Below are positions 1-12,440 of a DNA stretch of 64,000 nucleotides, piece by piece (positions within the stretch are counted from its first letter, which is position 1; every line of letters begins with the position of its first letter). The notes below the pieces were generated by a model, which searched no databases, was not told where the DNA came from, and saw nothing but the letters and a program-made list of their open reading frames with translations. The position numbers and the translations under genes are program-made. The DNA is taken from contig OX422185.1 of assembly GCA_949130485.1 (NCBI GenBank), positions 3,146,304 through 3,210,303 on the forward strand, read 5' to 3'. The stretch comes from Agelas oroides (taxonomy: Eukaryota; Porifera; Demospongiae; Agelasida; Agelasidae).

Positions 1-500
1 CTGCATGTGTATTCCTGGTGATGTTGGTGGTGGCAGTGCCTGTAGCCATGATATACTAGCTGTGACGTAGCATTGATCATGGATATCGAAAACATACCGC
101 TAACTAGCAGCTATACTTTTTATGAATTTAATCTTATACTAAGATACATATCATTTGTACAGACTTAATAGTTATGTACGATCAGAACTTCAATTGAGAT
201 AGGTTTTAGTGTCCAGGACAATTTACAGTATACACATAACAGGTACAGGTAAACAACATGGCTAACTCGTAGCATTATATGCCTTACATTATTTCTGTGA
301 CTTACCTTGCAGAAAATACAAGTGTTGCTGTCAGGCTAATATAATGAAAGGCATTCTATACACAATGTTTTTCTGAACTGTTTGAATTTCACATGTGAAT
401 TCAGCACTAGTTAGAAACTCAAAGACAATCTTATTGGTATGTACAGTAGGTAGTGTGCATGGCAGTATGTAAAGTCAACCAGGTTATGCGAATTTGTACT
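1..500. other. Gene-free flank
   Basis: AT-rich sequence downstream of the stop codon of the TPR-domain gene. I see no second exon, RNA gene or clear repeat. It probably holds the 3' untranslated region of that minus-strand gene, but I could not fix a polyadenylation site. Confidence 0.4.
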
Positions 501-1525
501 TCATGAATGATTTTTAATAAGTATGTTATTAATCTCTTCATGTCTCTCTAGCAACTTGAGTCGCTCATTAAACCTACGAGTTGCTAATGTTTCATTCTTT
601 TCATGAGGAAAGAGTTGTTTTGCCTTCTTAACATATTCCATAGCTTCAGGGTATTGTTCGTTCCACAAACACAAGTCACAATGAGCATTATAGTAGTTTA
701 CTGCATAAAAATTGACCTCACTTGGCAGCATGTCCAGAGATACGCCATCAAGACATTTCTTGGCTTTCTTAAGATCAAGTTTTGTAGGCCAGTATTCCTT
801 TGCTGGAAGCCTATCTGCTATCAGAAGTGTTCTCAAGTGAAACTTAGCCTTTTCAATACGAAATAAGAAAATGTATGGTTTTTCATAATCCTCCACGAAA
901 TTAGCATGTTCAAGGAGCTTGTCAAAGTCTTCTTCAATGGACTTGTACTTTTCAGCAGATGTGTCTTTTTGCATCACTAAATTACGCCATTTCACAACAG
1001 TTTCTCTGTACAGCACAAGAGCAGTTTCTTTTGAGGGTGCACCATTACATAATCTTTCCTTTGCTGCTGAGATGTGCTCTAATGCTTCATCATATTCACC
1101 TCTACTGTAATACATAGCTGCAAAGAGTCTGTGGATCATGCCTTGTAAAAGTAAACCATTTTTACATTCAATTGGTGATGCTTTCTCCCAAGCAGCTCTG
1201 AGCAGTTTTTCACCATCTTCATATTGTTCACGAAGAAAAATTTCACTTGAAGCTTCCCAAGACAATGCAAAAGCTTTAAGGTCGGTGTCAAAAAGACTGC
1301 CATAAGCAAATTTTTGGGCAAATTTCTTAATCTGCTCATAGTTGGAAGGTGAATACAACCTCTCAAAGTGCTGTGCAATCTTGTGGTAGTCTGTAGTTGC
1401 TAGGGAACCAGTGTACCTAAGGCGAAGAGGCTCTTTCAGCATCACTACTGTATGCTGAGCACTAACGTACCACTGATGCTGAGGAAGGCCTGAGGTAGAT
1501 CTTGACATCAACCAGTTCTGGACGT
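501..1525 (-). CDS. Gene 1, last exon: TPR-like helical domain
   Basis: This is the 3' exon of a death-domain/TPR-like gene. The open frame runs from a TTATTAG acceptor to a stop at 501. It encodes about 341 residues: a linker, the family motif RYTGSLAT, then amphipathic helix pairs typical of TPR-like arrays (for example EQYEDGEKLLRAAWEKA and YSRGEYDEALEHISAAKERL). Five paralogues in the window share the motif and helix layout. The exon begins with two bases that complete a codon opened by the exon at 2010..2447, so the phase agrees. Such domains normally bind partner proteins; the partner here is unknown. No lesion is visible. The family is recognised only by architecture, so no name is given. 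Confidence 0.85.
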
Positions 1526-1770
1526 CTAATAATTGAAGAAGAGCATGTAGGATTAAGAAACAGTATGCAGCAATGTCATTATTACTTGCATATGTTAACT
1601 GTAAAAACAAGTTTGTTAATTACCTTTGGCTACCTCTACTACCTGCTTTTTGTGATGGTGTTTGTAGTCTGGTGACTCAGAGTCAGCTATTACCTAAAAT
1701 TCTAAAATAGGTAATAGTCCAACCACTAGCCAAAGGGGGGTTGTACAATATTTTTAGCTATAGCATCTGT

Positions 1771-1945
1771 AATATTCACTGTAAAGTTATGACTGTTAGT
1801 TTAACCTGCATGGGTTTACTGCTGCTTATTTATAGTATGTGGTGTTTGTGTTTTATTCCTAACTGTAACCCAAACACCACTATAAATAAGCTCCAGTAAA
1901 CCCATGCAGGTTAAACTAACAGTCATAACTTTAGAGTGAATATTA
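1771..1945. repeat. Palindromic MITE in gene 1 intron
   Basis: Two arms of about 60 bases read as inverted copies. The left arm starts AATATTCACTGTAAAGTTAT and its complement ends near 1945. The loop is short. It fills much of the 484-bp intron of gene 1 and leaves both splice sites intact. Confidence 0.75.
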
Positions 1946-2009
1946 TTCATACATGCAAACCAGAAGCTTGACACTACACTTTTACTTTGAGAATATCGCA
2001 AATTCTAAC

Positions 2010-2447
2010 CTTTTCTGTAGCCGAAGCAAAGGCATGGAAGTACAATGACAATGACTCCCAGTAAAATGATTGGCCCATTGAAAACATGTTCAGGGCTGCA
2101 TGTACACTTATCCACTCCATTCTTCAAACAGATAGCAAGATTGCAGTCAGTTCCACTCTGTATACAGTCAGTGCACTGTTCTATTTTGGTAGCTAAGAGG
2201 TTTTGGCCAAGTTGCCTGAGTACATCTGTGACAGACTGCCAGCAAGGGTTGAGGCTTTGTAGATTGTACCATGCACGTAGCACAGCTCGTCGTTTGTTTT
2301 CTGTTCCCTTTTCATCATTTTCTATGTTCTCAATGGTTACATCTGGCACCCTAAGCTCATAGCCAAGATTTTTCCAATCAGATATGTTTATTAGTGCATG
2401 TGTTAGATCCATCAGATCTGTGATTTCATGACATACCTTTCCTTCAA
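2010..2447 (-). CDS. Gene 1, death-domain and membrane exon
   Basis: This exon encodes a death-fold domain followed by one membrane helix. The helical core reads ISDWKNLGYELRVP, then RRAVLRAWYNL and VTDVLRQLGQNLLATKIE, matching the W-x-x-LG and L-x-x-W pattern of death domains. A cysteine-rich spacer (CTDC, CNLAIC, CTCSP) comes next, then a hydrophobic helix GPIILLGVIVIVLPCLCFGY and a basic YRK stop-transfer end. The CAG acceptor lies at 2448-2450, and the donor after AAAAG at 2010 is non-consensus but plausible. Splicing to 1525 keeps the frame (codon G|AC). A signalling adaptor or receptor with the death domain on one side of a membrane is inferred. Upstream exons were not found. Confidence 0.75.
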
Positions 2448-2753
2448 CTGTAGGTGGATGTAAGTAAACATGATACTGAATGAAAAACTATAGCATAAGT
2501 AAATATTAACACATTATAACAAGTAGCTGCATTTAAACTATGCCTAGTATGCATGCATGTGTACTACATTTGCCTATTATTTATACTATAATTCTATAGT
2601 TCATTTAGCTGAAAGTTTGTTGTTCTAGAAAGTCAATATCAAGTCCTTTACAGTTTGTAATCTAAAGCAGTAGTAAGACTCCGCTGTGTTTAATGATGCA
2701 GAAAGTGAAGTAACCAAAACAACAGTGTATAGCAAATGTCAATTAAGCGTCCT

Positions 2754-2945
2754 ATTTCCGGAGGGCAAACGCGCGCGATCAAGAGGCAGCTGTACAGCGA
2801 ACCTTTCAGCTTGAGAGAAGCAGGTTTTTTTTTAATCTTTCAACACTAATTGTAAGGACTCAACGTAGAGCTTACTAGCCTGTATTTTGCACACAGCTGC
2901 ACTAAACACAGACCCCGACTCTTGCCCTCCGGAAGTGAAGCCACG
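2754..2945. repeat. MITE with TTCCGGAGGGCAA ends
   Basis: Inverted ends TTTCCGGAGGGCAAA and TTGCCCTCCGGAAG lie about 165 bases apart. The interior has no coding potential. Between here and 2447 there is also a stretch (2640-2700) resembling the exon-like segment carried by the MITE at 8899..9154. Confidence 0.6.
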
Positions 2946-3351
2946 CCCCATGAAAACCAATATATTGAACACTTACAAAGGTGTGGCTCAAAGTACAAAC
3001 CCCACGAATTTGGTTGCTATGCGTGCTCTATTGAGAATATTTTTATACCTACTCTAGACTATTTTTAATCCTGCCACACATTAGCCTCTTAGACTGTGAT
3101 AGTCTAACTAATCGCCACGTATTTGTGGACAGCGGAATCTACAGTCTAATTTGCGTTGTAACGTAGTCATAGAAATGGGTCACTGCAAAACATTGAAGTG
3201 CGGAAGGAACCGAGAGGAAAAGCCGCCTATCGGTGTATAGTGCCTTACTAAGTCACGACGGTGTGTGTGGACTGTTGAGGCCTTGTACCTCCAAGCAATG
3301 TGAGAGCTCAATCCTGGGATCTCAAACTCCAGCGAGGGGCGTTAACACTGG

Positions 3352-3545
3352 TTTAATATGAATGAATGAATGAAATATTTTATTAGAGTGACACGCGAGA
3401 TGCCCGGCCTGATTAGGCCTATGAGTCACTACAAACGGGTACAAAATATACAGATATTACAGATTTAAAAGCTGGATTCTAGTTTTATACAGGTTATACA
3501 AATGTTTCCCAATTATTCTACAATGATTATTTGCACTAAGGATGT
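3352..3545 (-). mobile_element. Possible LINE 3' tail
   Basis: Read on the minus strand, the segment ends with an AATAAAATATTT motif followed by a short ATTC tandem tail. That layout is common at the 3' ends of non-LTR retrotransposons. No reverse transcriptase reading frame remains, so the call is weak. Confidence 0.3.
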
Positions 3546-3720
3546 ACTTAAATTTATATGCATGATGTCACGGTGAGTGGGCCACCCACCACGACAAGAC
3601 TGCACTGACCGTATCATGCTAAACGATTGTGTTAGTGCTCGCTGGAGTCCGAGATCTTAGGATCCGGCTCTTATATCACTTGGAGATAGTCGCCCTACAA
3701 GGCACAGTTGTGAGTCAGTA

Positions 3721-4162
3721 CACTGTAAAAAATTGGAGGTTGATTTAACCCAGAAAAGGTCATCTCAGTTGCAGTCTGGATTCATCTAGGTCCAGGCAGT
3801 GGCCCACCTCCTTTTGCCAGGGTTTAGGGTTACACCCCTTGTCCAGTGGAGGTTTCTAGCAAACAATGAATTGGGTTGCAAATGAAATTCATTTTGTGAT
3901 TGCATGTTTGTGCCAAAAGGGGGTGGAACTCTCACTATATTCATGTATTATTGGATTGACTCTTAAAAATATTCATGCACTAGCTATTGGCTAACCTTTG
4001 GGCAGTATTTATGTGCTTTTATGCAAGTACATTCATGCAATATTGGAACTTTGAGTACACAAACACTGTAACCCTACACTGTGGTAAAAGTGGGAGGTGG
4101 TATAGATCCTGCAACCGAGGTAACCCATTTTGGGTTAAATTAACCTCTAGTTTTTTCCAGTG
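3721..4162. mobile_element. CACTGTAAAA MITE, copy 1
   Basis: A 442-bp element. The left end is CACTGTAAAAAATTGGAGG and the right end is the approximate complement, ending in CAGTG. The dinucleotide TA flanks both ends, as expected for Tc1/mariner-type insertions. It resembles the copy at 7449..8104 over much of its length. It has no transposase. Confidence 0.75.
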
Positions 4163-5178
4163 TACGGTAGCTATATATACTGTACACCGATAGGCCGTAT
4201 TTCGGTTTCCGCAATTTCGGTTCCACTGCCCAACAAAATTCCCAAAGCTACCGCATCTTACCCTGTCCCATACTTGCATCCACACCCAGTGCCAGGAGTG
4301 ATCGTTGAGCAACGGCACACGCACAAATCAGTAAGAATGATAGATGCCAGTTGTAGCGTACGATGACATCGCAGATTGATCGTCTATAGCGACTCAGGGA
4401 TCCCTCATACTCCATACTTACCAGTTTATGTGGTTACGTGACGACCAGCGCTATCAAACACTTACTGGCTTCTTGTGCGCCTTTGTACTGGAGATCTCCG
4501 ACTCCTTACACAGTTCAATTATTGGCACGTGACAATTTTTTTTTTGTTATTTAAAGAGTCGGACAGCTAGTCTACACGTTCCGTGCTAAACATCGGATAC
4601 GATCAGCCAGCAGATCAGGACCAAGTGACCGCAGTGAGTCAGAGGCTGGCAAAACTAGTTAGTACCTTGATTCGTAACAGGAAATAACTCGTCGGCAATT
4701 TCTAGGGAAATTTGGAGGGGACGCTATTAGGTGTTATGCCAGTATTAACAAAACAAAAGCAAATTGCAAGTAAAAACAGCGAAGGCTACATTATAATACT
4801 ACTCTTTTTACATCAAGAGCAAATAGTCCCCAACATAACATATTATGCTAGTTTACGGGCAAATGGCAAAACTGACAATCATTGTTTGTAGAATAAAAGT
4901 TGTGAAGCCAGTCACAGTATATAAGTCTGAATTGAGAAGTGTGTGAAGGTTAACTAATAGTCACTAGAACACAAGAATTCTCTATTTCAGCAACAAAGTT
5001 GTTTTACTGAATCGCTTATGTGTCTGCAGCCATACAGCTATCCCTTTAGTCCCTGAAAAGAGTACAAGTGGAAGACTGTTGCTTCTCTATTTCTACTTCA
5101 TCTCCTCCTCATCTGGAAAAAAGAAGATGGCAGAGGTATGTCTTAAGAAAATAAGAACATTTAAAAATGTACAAGATG
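4163..5178. other. Stretch without recognised gene
   Basis: Short open frames here lack splice support, domain signals or a paralogue in the window. A T-rich run near 4536 and a pyrimidine-rich stretch near 5085-5115 are the only compositional features I noticed. Confidence 0.3.
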
Positions 5179-5295
5179 TAAGGGTGGCACAACAAAAAGT
5201 ATGCAATCAAGGTAGCGATGATATAAAGTGAAGTGGTTGAGTTATACGGCTTTTGATTAAGTATTGCATAATTACACATCTGCGCCATCCCTACA
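5179..5295. mobile_element. Deletion derivative of GTAGGGATGGC family
   Basis: The left end (TGTAAGGGTGGCAC, then AGTATGCAATCAAGGTAG) matches the left arm of the larger elements at 26953 and 54851. The right end (GCGCCATCCCTAC) matches their right ends. Only about 117 bases remain, so nearly the whole interior is missing. Confidence 0.6.
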
Positions 5296-7078
5296 TAGAG
5301 AGTCTACCGACTCCCTGATAGACTTGGTGTCACAAGATCAATTCTCAATTGCTTGCAATTGCTTGATATCTTGGTGGTATGCTCTCGCGGGTTATAGGCC
5401 TGAATCATCAACTATGTATAGCTAGAGAAAAACTCATAGATCTTGCTTTCTTTACTGCAAACATGATGTCTGTGTACCACAGGTCACAGAGCAACTGAAG
5501 CTGTAGCCGCTGTTAAGTTCAAAGTCTTGGTATTATTCTTGCTTATTCTCACCTCTATAATGGAATAATCGTTTTTGGCACAAGCATCGCTCCCCTTTGA
5601 ATCCGTACATGTAAAAAGAAAACTTATTAGCATGGCAGAAACACATTTAGGCTCAGTCATGTTTCGCCTGTAATTTAAACTATTTGTAGCTCATTGCAAA
5701 GTTAGATCAAAGAAAAAATACTTGCGGGCAGGCAATCCCAGGAAGTGAAGACTAATTACTATGATGTCACTCCTGTTGTGAATAATGTAAAAACACACAA
5801 AAAAATACTTCCTTTGTCATTTATACACATGGTTGAAGCACAAGAAAACAAAAAAGCAACACTGCGTCTTGACAATTCCTTGTCTACAGACTCTACACAT
5901 GCAGTGCAACCCTCAGCTCTCAGTAGAAATAAACGTGCCTGAGTAGGTCACTCAAAGGTCAATAAAGTAGTCGTTCAGGGGATGCGATACATGAAAAATG
6001 ATGCATGTTGTGAAGTTGATGCAGGCGGTAATGAAAGGGGGGGGGGTTGAGAAACAGTGAATTGAGTTGGAGGAGCCTTATCTAGATAAGTACACTGTAA
6101 GAATGAAATTGTCAGTTGGACTAGTCTTTTTTATCTGAGTGACAAGTTAGTGAACATATTACACGCATGGACAGTTACTTATATCAGTCAAGAACACAAG
6201 CTCATTACACTAATCCTCTCAGCATCCAAACTAATAAACATGTAGGTCAATATATCTCATCTACATCAGAAATACCAGATTACTTGCTTGTGATGCATAT
6301 GAGGAAATGTCAGGGAAAGAGGAAGAGGTGATTGCTGTAATGACAAAGTTTATGGAGTCTTAACCAATCTGTTCACAGAAATAACTGTCCATGCATGTAA
6401 TATGATCAAATTCAGATTGCAAATGGCTTGTTAAAATAACAATTCCATCTGAAAACAAGATCAGTTGAAGTGAAGCATGTATACCATCACAAAGCAAAAG
6501 AAGCTCTAGTAAGCATATTGTGTCATCACATACTCAAGTAAATCGACAATTTCAAACTGTTGTTTGCTGTTGGATGATGCAAGGCAATGTTCATTGTGCA
6601 TTTCTCATTCTTGTCCACTTCAAAAATAGTGCATTTCTCATTCTTGTCAACTTCGAAAATAATTTACAAAAATGCACATAGGACAGCCACTTGCAGAGAT
6701 TGTCGCAGAAAATTTTTTTTACCCGTGAAAGTCTCCCATTCCAAGCTAGTGCATAGCAGTGCTGTTTCACTGATTTTACCACCGACTGAAGTTGTTTGCA
6801 GCCCGCGAAGCATTAGCTGCAGTGTAACCTTTTCCAGCTGCCAGCGTATGGCAAACCTGGTGTCACAGGATATCTTTTTTCCCCGAATATTTGTTGTCCG
6901 AATTCGTCACAACCGGTCACACACAGCAAGTTGAGCAGCAGATGACAAGCTTGTTCCTTTTCCCCATTATCTCATTAATGCTAGAATGCTCAGAGCGGCA
7001 GAACAGCTGGAACAGGCCGGAACAGCTAAATACAGGCCCCAGGATAATTCCTCATGCAAAGTGTCTGTTCTAGGATAA
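5296..7078. other. Stretch without recognised gene
   Basis: No exon with good splice sites or domain content was found. Near 6592-6663 a segment of about 36 bases (TGCATTTCTCATTCTTGTC) occurs twice in tandem. A G run lies near 6040. Confidence 0.3.
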
Positions 7079-7305
7079 TAATTTGAAGGGCCGAGAAGTA
7101 AAGTGGACTAACCCAAAATCAAATACTGGAAATTGCATGAAGTGCACAACAATGCAATAAAATTAATTTATCCATACCCTGTGAACATAATGTCAAAAAA
7201 CTTAAATTTTCTGCAGCTCCTGAAACACATTGAGTATTTCCAAGTTAGGAGGGGTACATTCAACATTTGTGGGTTAGTCCACTTCACCTCTCAGCCCTTC
7301 AATTT
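7079..7305. repeat. MITE with TTGAAGGG ends
   Basis: The left arm reads AATTTGAAGGGCCGAGAAGT and continues into GTGGACTAACCCA. The right arm carries the inverted copy (TGGGTTAGTCCACTTC, then CAGCCCTTCAATT). Arms are about 35 bases; the interior is non-coding. Confidence 0.65.
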
Positions 7306-7448
7306 CGGAGCATCAGTCCTTGAGTATTTCCTTCTGACTTGACATTATAACCAATGATCAACTTTTTGAACAATATACTCCATAGTCAATCCGGCTATCA
7401 AGGCCCTTGCACAATTGGCAGTACCACTGCTCAGGCACTGCATTGATC

Positions 7449-8104
7449 TACTGTACAAAATTGGAGGTTGATTTAACCCAAAAAATGTCATCTCAATTGC
7501 AGTCTGGTTTCATCCAGCTGCAGGTGGGGATCCACCTCGTTTTGCCATGCTATATAGATAGGGCCACATTACATCCTTCATCCAGTCAAGGATTAAAGCA
7601 AAAGATGAGATTGAAATTCATTTTGTAATCGCATGTTTTTGCCAATAAGGGGTGGAATTCTAGCTATATTCATGTATTATTGGATGAACTTGGGAAATAT
7701 TGGTTAACCTCTGGACAGCATTCATGTATTGTTACGTTATTATTCATGCCTTATTGGAACTATGAGTACACAAAAAAGTAACCCCACTCTGTGGTAAAAG
7801 TGGGAGGCGGTATTTTTGAATGCAATTTTTATCTGGTTTACTGGCTAGAGTTAGATATATTTTCCCATGCGTTTGATTGTTGGTTCTGATAAATTTACCA
7901 CCCTAAGTACTCTAAACTGCAAACATATACATATACTAGATTTTCTTCGGTCAGTCATGTGATTATGATATGTATACTCATGCTTTATTGAACTGTAAAC
8001 AATGGCAAATGGTGGAAGGTGGGTTAAATCCTCCATTGCAACAAGGTCAAACTGTTACTGAGATGACCTGTTTTAGGTTACATTTACCTTCAAATTTTGA
8101 ATAC
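7449..8104. mobile_element. CACTGTAAAA MITE, copy 2
   Basis: Diverged relative of the element at 3721..4162. It shares the sequences after the left end (TTGGAGGTTGATTTAACCCA and GTCTGGTTTCATCCAG) and the inverted right end. It is longer than copy 1 because of extra internal sequence near 7800-8030. Confidence 0.65.
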
Positions 8105-8359
8105 AAATGCTGCATCCACAAAGATCTTTTCTGAATAGATCAATAATGTTTGTTGAAGTATAGCTATCTTCAAGAGCTACTTGAGGTGTTCAGAGAAGAC
8201 ATACCCCACACTATTTCAATGTCAGCAAACTGAACCCTTTGTTACCATGGAACAGTAATTTAATATGCACATAATTATGTTGTTAATTGCAACTGCTCAG
8301 TATTCATGAACAATCAACGAACCACATCTCCCTTATAAAACAGGCCTAGATGTTATGCA

Positions 8360-8427
8360 AAGTCACCCGCTGCGCAGGACGCGTTTCGGCCAATACCAGG
8401 CCTCATCAGCTGCGCTGGGGTGACTTC
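8360..8427. repeat. Short inverted repeat with GACGCGTTTCGGC
   Basis: AGTCACCCGCTGCGCAGG is answered by CTGCGCTGGGGTGACT about 35 bases later. Between them lies GACGCGTTTCGGCCAATACC followed by GGCCTCATCAG, a motif I recall from dispersed repeats of several animal groups. It can fold into a stem. Confidence 0.5.
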
Positions 8428-8898
8428 AATCCACCTTGGTAGCTCTGTACAGCATGGGACAAGGACATAATTAGATCTGTAGCTTTTCAAGCCCTCTACA
8501 CTTTAAGCACATTTTGAAACTCCAGGATAATTATAGCAAAACAAAAGTGTATCAATTTGTGGTACTACATAAGAGTTCCAGAATACGTAGCCACACAGGT
8601 AGCCCTGGGTAGTCTTATTTAGTGCAGAGAATTTTGTGCTCTCAACACAAAGTATACGGCCATAGTGTCACTAAAATTACATGCGGAGTGAAGCGGACTT
8701 AGCGTGAGAGTGGGCGGACACGTGCAACCAAAACATTGCAATGGAACGTTTCCCACAGTAAACATTTCACAAAAATACTACTGTACTACTTTCACCACAT
8801 AATATTATTCACTACACAAAATGTTGTATTCTGTGTTGAACTAGTTCATACTACACTGTGGTGGGTGAAATTCACTGGCTTTTTAACTATGTGTATAT

Positions 8899-9154
8899 CA
8901 CTGTAAAAAAATTGGGTAGTTTTAACCCATTGCAGTTACCTCAGTTTCATACCATTTTCCACATGATTGGACAATTTCATTAGCAAAGTATTCTCCCATG
9001 ACAGTTGCTAATGTTCTGGAAAGCCTAATGAAGTTCTTAATCTGTTTGGAATCTAAAGCAGGCAGTGGGACTTCACTGTGTTTAACAATGCAGACAAGTA
9101 AGAGGAAACTGAGATAACCAAATTGAGTAAAAACAACCTTTCCTTTTTTACAGT
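8899..9154. mobile_element. CACTGTAAAA MITE, copy 3, carrying an exon-like segment
   Basis: The ends are CACTGTAAAAAAATTGGG and CCTTTCCTTTTTTACAGT, imperfect inverted copies of the family ends seen at 3721 and 45133. More than half of the 256-bp element is the exon-like segment described at 8940..9075. It is therefore a candidate gene-capture event. Confidence 0.6.
8940..9075 (-). pseudogene. Captured exon-like segment inside a MITE
   Basis: On the minus strand an ACACAG acceptor is followed by 136 bases of open frame and a GAG|GTAACT donor. The encoded peptide includes DSKQIKNFIRLSRTLATVMG and VQSCGKWYETE. Part of it resembles DNA upstream of the gene 1 death-domain exon (about 2640-2710), where the frame is interrupted. 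No promoter or neighbouring exon is present, so it is more likely a captured fragment than a gene. The function of the parent is unknown. Confidence 0.45.
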
Positions 9155-10145
9155 ATATGCAAAACATTCCATGCTAATTTAAATGCTAGTTTAAATTGAG
9201 ACCAGTAATAAGTAGAACATTGGAAAAAATTACTACATTGTTGCAGTAAAGAGTTAATTAATTAACATCAAGAAATTCACAACACTGTAAAGACAAATGT
9301 CAAGAAAATCACGGTTTGTTGTATACAGAAATTTACTGCAGATAGTCACAGTTCATTGCGAAAATTACTACAGCAATGTCATGTAGAGATGAGAAAATAA
9401 TTATTGATCATGTGACACTAGCAATGGGGTCGTGACACCGCAGCAGCAACCTTTGAACCTTTGGGGGTAGACAATACTATGAATGGATTGTATCTATGGT
9501 TGCCACACAGAGCTAGCTAAGTCCAACTTATTAATATGCGTAAAGGTGAGATTGCCTGTGACTTCAAGCCAGAATTACATGCACTAACGGCATTCATTGA
9601 CCTCAGTTGAGCCATCAACAACATTCATAAGTAGCCAATGAGGATTAATGAGATTCATAGCCCTGTTCTAAAGGGTTAGGGCACGCTCATAAATATTCAG
9701 CTAAGCTGCCAATGTTTCAACAGAAGAACAATGATGAGGTTCATGAGTATCAACATACTCTAATCCTCCAATTGGACAGCTGACTGAACCCAGGGATGTT
9801 CATGGCAATGCTGAGAGCCAGTTAAAGCTAACTTTACATGAACAGAAACACTCCAGATTTTAAACCGCTATACTGAGCTTTAATTAGATTCATGGGCTCA
9901 ATTAGGGTAGGGCGATTTGGGTTAATGAGATTAGGGTTAGGGCTAAGAATTTGGAACTCTATAACATGCAACTCTCCAGTAGTAGCTATTGACTTGCCAT
10001 CTCTTTAGCTAGCTACACTCGGACTTGCATGTCCTTTGACCTCCAATCTAGTGTGCATATAAATCATACGTCTAACTCATGCTAATGTATGGGAGTCAAT
10101 GGGGAAGCCTTGCAGCTGCATGCAGTTTATAAAAAGCCGTATTTG
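9155..10145. other. Stretch without recognised gene
   Basis: AT-rich, with several dispersed short words such as GGGTTAGGGC and ATTAGGGTTAGGGC near 9670-9950. No coding exon, RNA gene or complete inverted-repeat element was supported. Confidence 0.3.
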
Positions 10146-10256
10146 TTACTACAAGTCATGCGAGAATCCGTATCAGTACTGCAAGTCACGCGAGAATCCG
10201 TATCAGGTACTACAAGTCACGCGAGAATTCGTATCAGGTACTACAAGTCATGTGCG
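10146..10256. repeat. Tandem repeat, about 31 bp, four copies
   Basis: The unit contains TACTACAAGTCACGCGAGAA and ends in CCGTATCAG. Copies differ by single bases (CATGCGAGAATC, CACGCGAGAATT), and the last is partial. Open frames crossing it are by-products of the repeat. Confidence 0.8.
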
Positions 10257-10560
10257 CTGCGTCCGAACGTGCAATGAAATTGAAGGTTTGTATGATAAAA
10301 TCACTATCACCATAGTACCAAGCTATACCGGAAAAATATCACTTGTTTGTTGCCATTGGCATTGCTACTTGTGCTGCGCACTCTCACAATTGAAAACAGT
10401 AGCACAATTATGTGATTATGTACTTAGTCTTTTGTTGACTGTAACTCCGAACCATCGCTTCCAGCATCGTAGACACATATGTGAAGCCTTGAAGCAAACA
10501 CATCAAAATGAAATATATATGTAGAATGTATTATACTATAAATGTATTCCAAATTAAGAG

Positions 10561-10639
10561 AAAACCTCTGAGAAGAGAACAACCTCTCTACAAGGGACAA
10601 ATGGCCTATCCCCAATGTGTCCTTTGTTCGGAGATTTTA
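10561..10639. repeat. Small pogo/Tigger-like inverted repeat, copy 1
   Basis: It begins AAAACCTCTGAGAAGAG and ends TGTTCGGAGATTTTA. A second copy lies at 15540..15620 with the same centre (CAACCTCTCTACAAGGGACA). The AAACCTC...GAGGTTTT ends resemble those of pogo-like elements. About 80 bp, non-coding. Confidence 0.6.
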
Positions 10640-12440
10640 AGTATATGAACATAGCCAGAGCTCAGCCCCTTGTTTGGAAATTGCAATGTGAATATTGTGC
10701 ACTCTGATTATTCGAACTGATACAGTACCCTTATTCCCAGGTATATTTATATCCATCCCCAAGCTTTTGTCACATGTCCCTGACGGAAAAATCGAAGGTG
10801 TACCAATTTCAAATTTGTTGTAACAGTTCATACCGCAAAGCTATAGCTATTTAGCCAATTTGTCTTTGACTTGAAAGGGTTAATTAAATGTCAAAAATTG
10901 GACGCAATTCGGTCAAGTTAACTTTTGAATGGCACTGATCGCTGTATCTTGTGCAAAAATGCCTGGACCACTCAAGTGATATTAGCTTTTATTTTTATGT
11001 TGCAATATATTTTTCCCATAGATTGATACTTTGAAGTGACTTTTGACAAGTAGATTTAGCAAGCACCAGTGCAATTGATTAGTTACCATTTGTAGAGTCT
11101 AAAAATAGCTGGACCACTGGCATAAAAAAAATCCCATATTTTGGCACATAACCTTCGATATATGTTAGCCTACTTGAGTCAAGATTTTCCAATCTTTGAT
11201 TTTTCGTCGTGTCCCCTACACATACTATCTGTTTACCACACCTTGTTTCAACCTTACACTTGCTTCTTCACTCACAGTCCTACAAATTGTTGCTCTCCTT
11301 TGGTATTAGCTATATCGGTACTAGCCTTGTTTCCAGGCTCCCCACAAGCTTTTGCCACATAAGTTTGTGACTAAAGCTTGGAAAGAGAAACAAGATGCAA
11401 AGTGACTACCTGAAAACAAATTGCAAGAAGACTATATACTTCTGATGCAAAAAATGAGTCTACAACTTAGCTAGGTTTCCAGTTCTCTAATATTTCTACT
11501 CTAAAATAGCTTACACATGCATTCATCATTCAGTCTCGCATAAGTGTCTTATGCTGCCACTGAGTTTTCCTTGTAGATGAACCTTGGTAACTATATGGGT
11601 ACACATTGCTTTGTACATCTTCCTAGCTGGACATGGTGATCTACCTCAAATAACTGTACATAGTTCAGATCAAGTTATAGTAAGCTAATAATTAGAAATA
11701 AGTTCTTGCTTTAATTTATGCTATTTATGCACACCTACTTGGGCTAAAATACTTGCAGCGTGGTTGATGGGTGGACATTTTAAGTTCAAGTGAATGATTT
11801 AAAAATGATATTTGTTGATATAATGCCATTATTATTTTTCTCCCAGCTTGGTGGTGGTGAATCTGGTGGCTTTGGTGATGGTGGAACTAATACTAAGTGT
11901 ACAATACTATAAAGACAATGAACCCAGTACCAATGAACACTTGTACTTTGGTTACCGATAATTAGTAGTATAACTTATCAACTTGGACAACTGTTTCTTA
12001 CTATGTATCTATATTAAAGCCACTTAGAGACTCAAAGCCACTTTTGTGCTTGAATGTAAATACATATATATTTTGTAGCTGCTTATTAAAGATAGCTGTC
12101 TTTACATAGCCTACAATTACGATGCACTGCTTTGTCATTAAAATTGCCAGGTTGATAGTCAGAAAAATAATGTAGCTAGATTTGATCTCACGCAACAAGA
12201 TTGAGAAAGCACAGATGATAGTACTTCTATTCCTGCCTCTCTTCTCCACAGAATCTACTCCACAAATGTACAATTAGGTATTGCTAAGCATTTTAAGTGG
12301 GTTCTCTGTTTTCAATTAATGCCTTGGTGAATTGCATGTGCCCTGGATAAAATGATGCCAAGATCTGTAGCAGGTGAATGACAAGGTTCCAGACCTTTGG
12401 AAAATTTGGCGTGTTTGTACTTGATCTGGAAGCAAGGCAG
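10640..12440. other. Stretch without recognised gene
   Basis: No supported exon. A solitary end of the TAGCCTTGTTTCCAGGC type lies near 11322 without a partner. The rest is AT-rich and shows no long repeat. Confidence 0.3.

Noticed and set aside
10099-10524. A 141-codon plus-strand frame
   Set aside because: Its first third is the 31-bp tandem repeat; the rest lacks any domain, splice site or paralogue.
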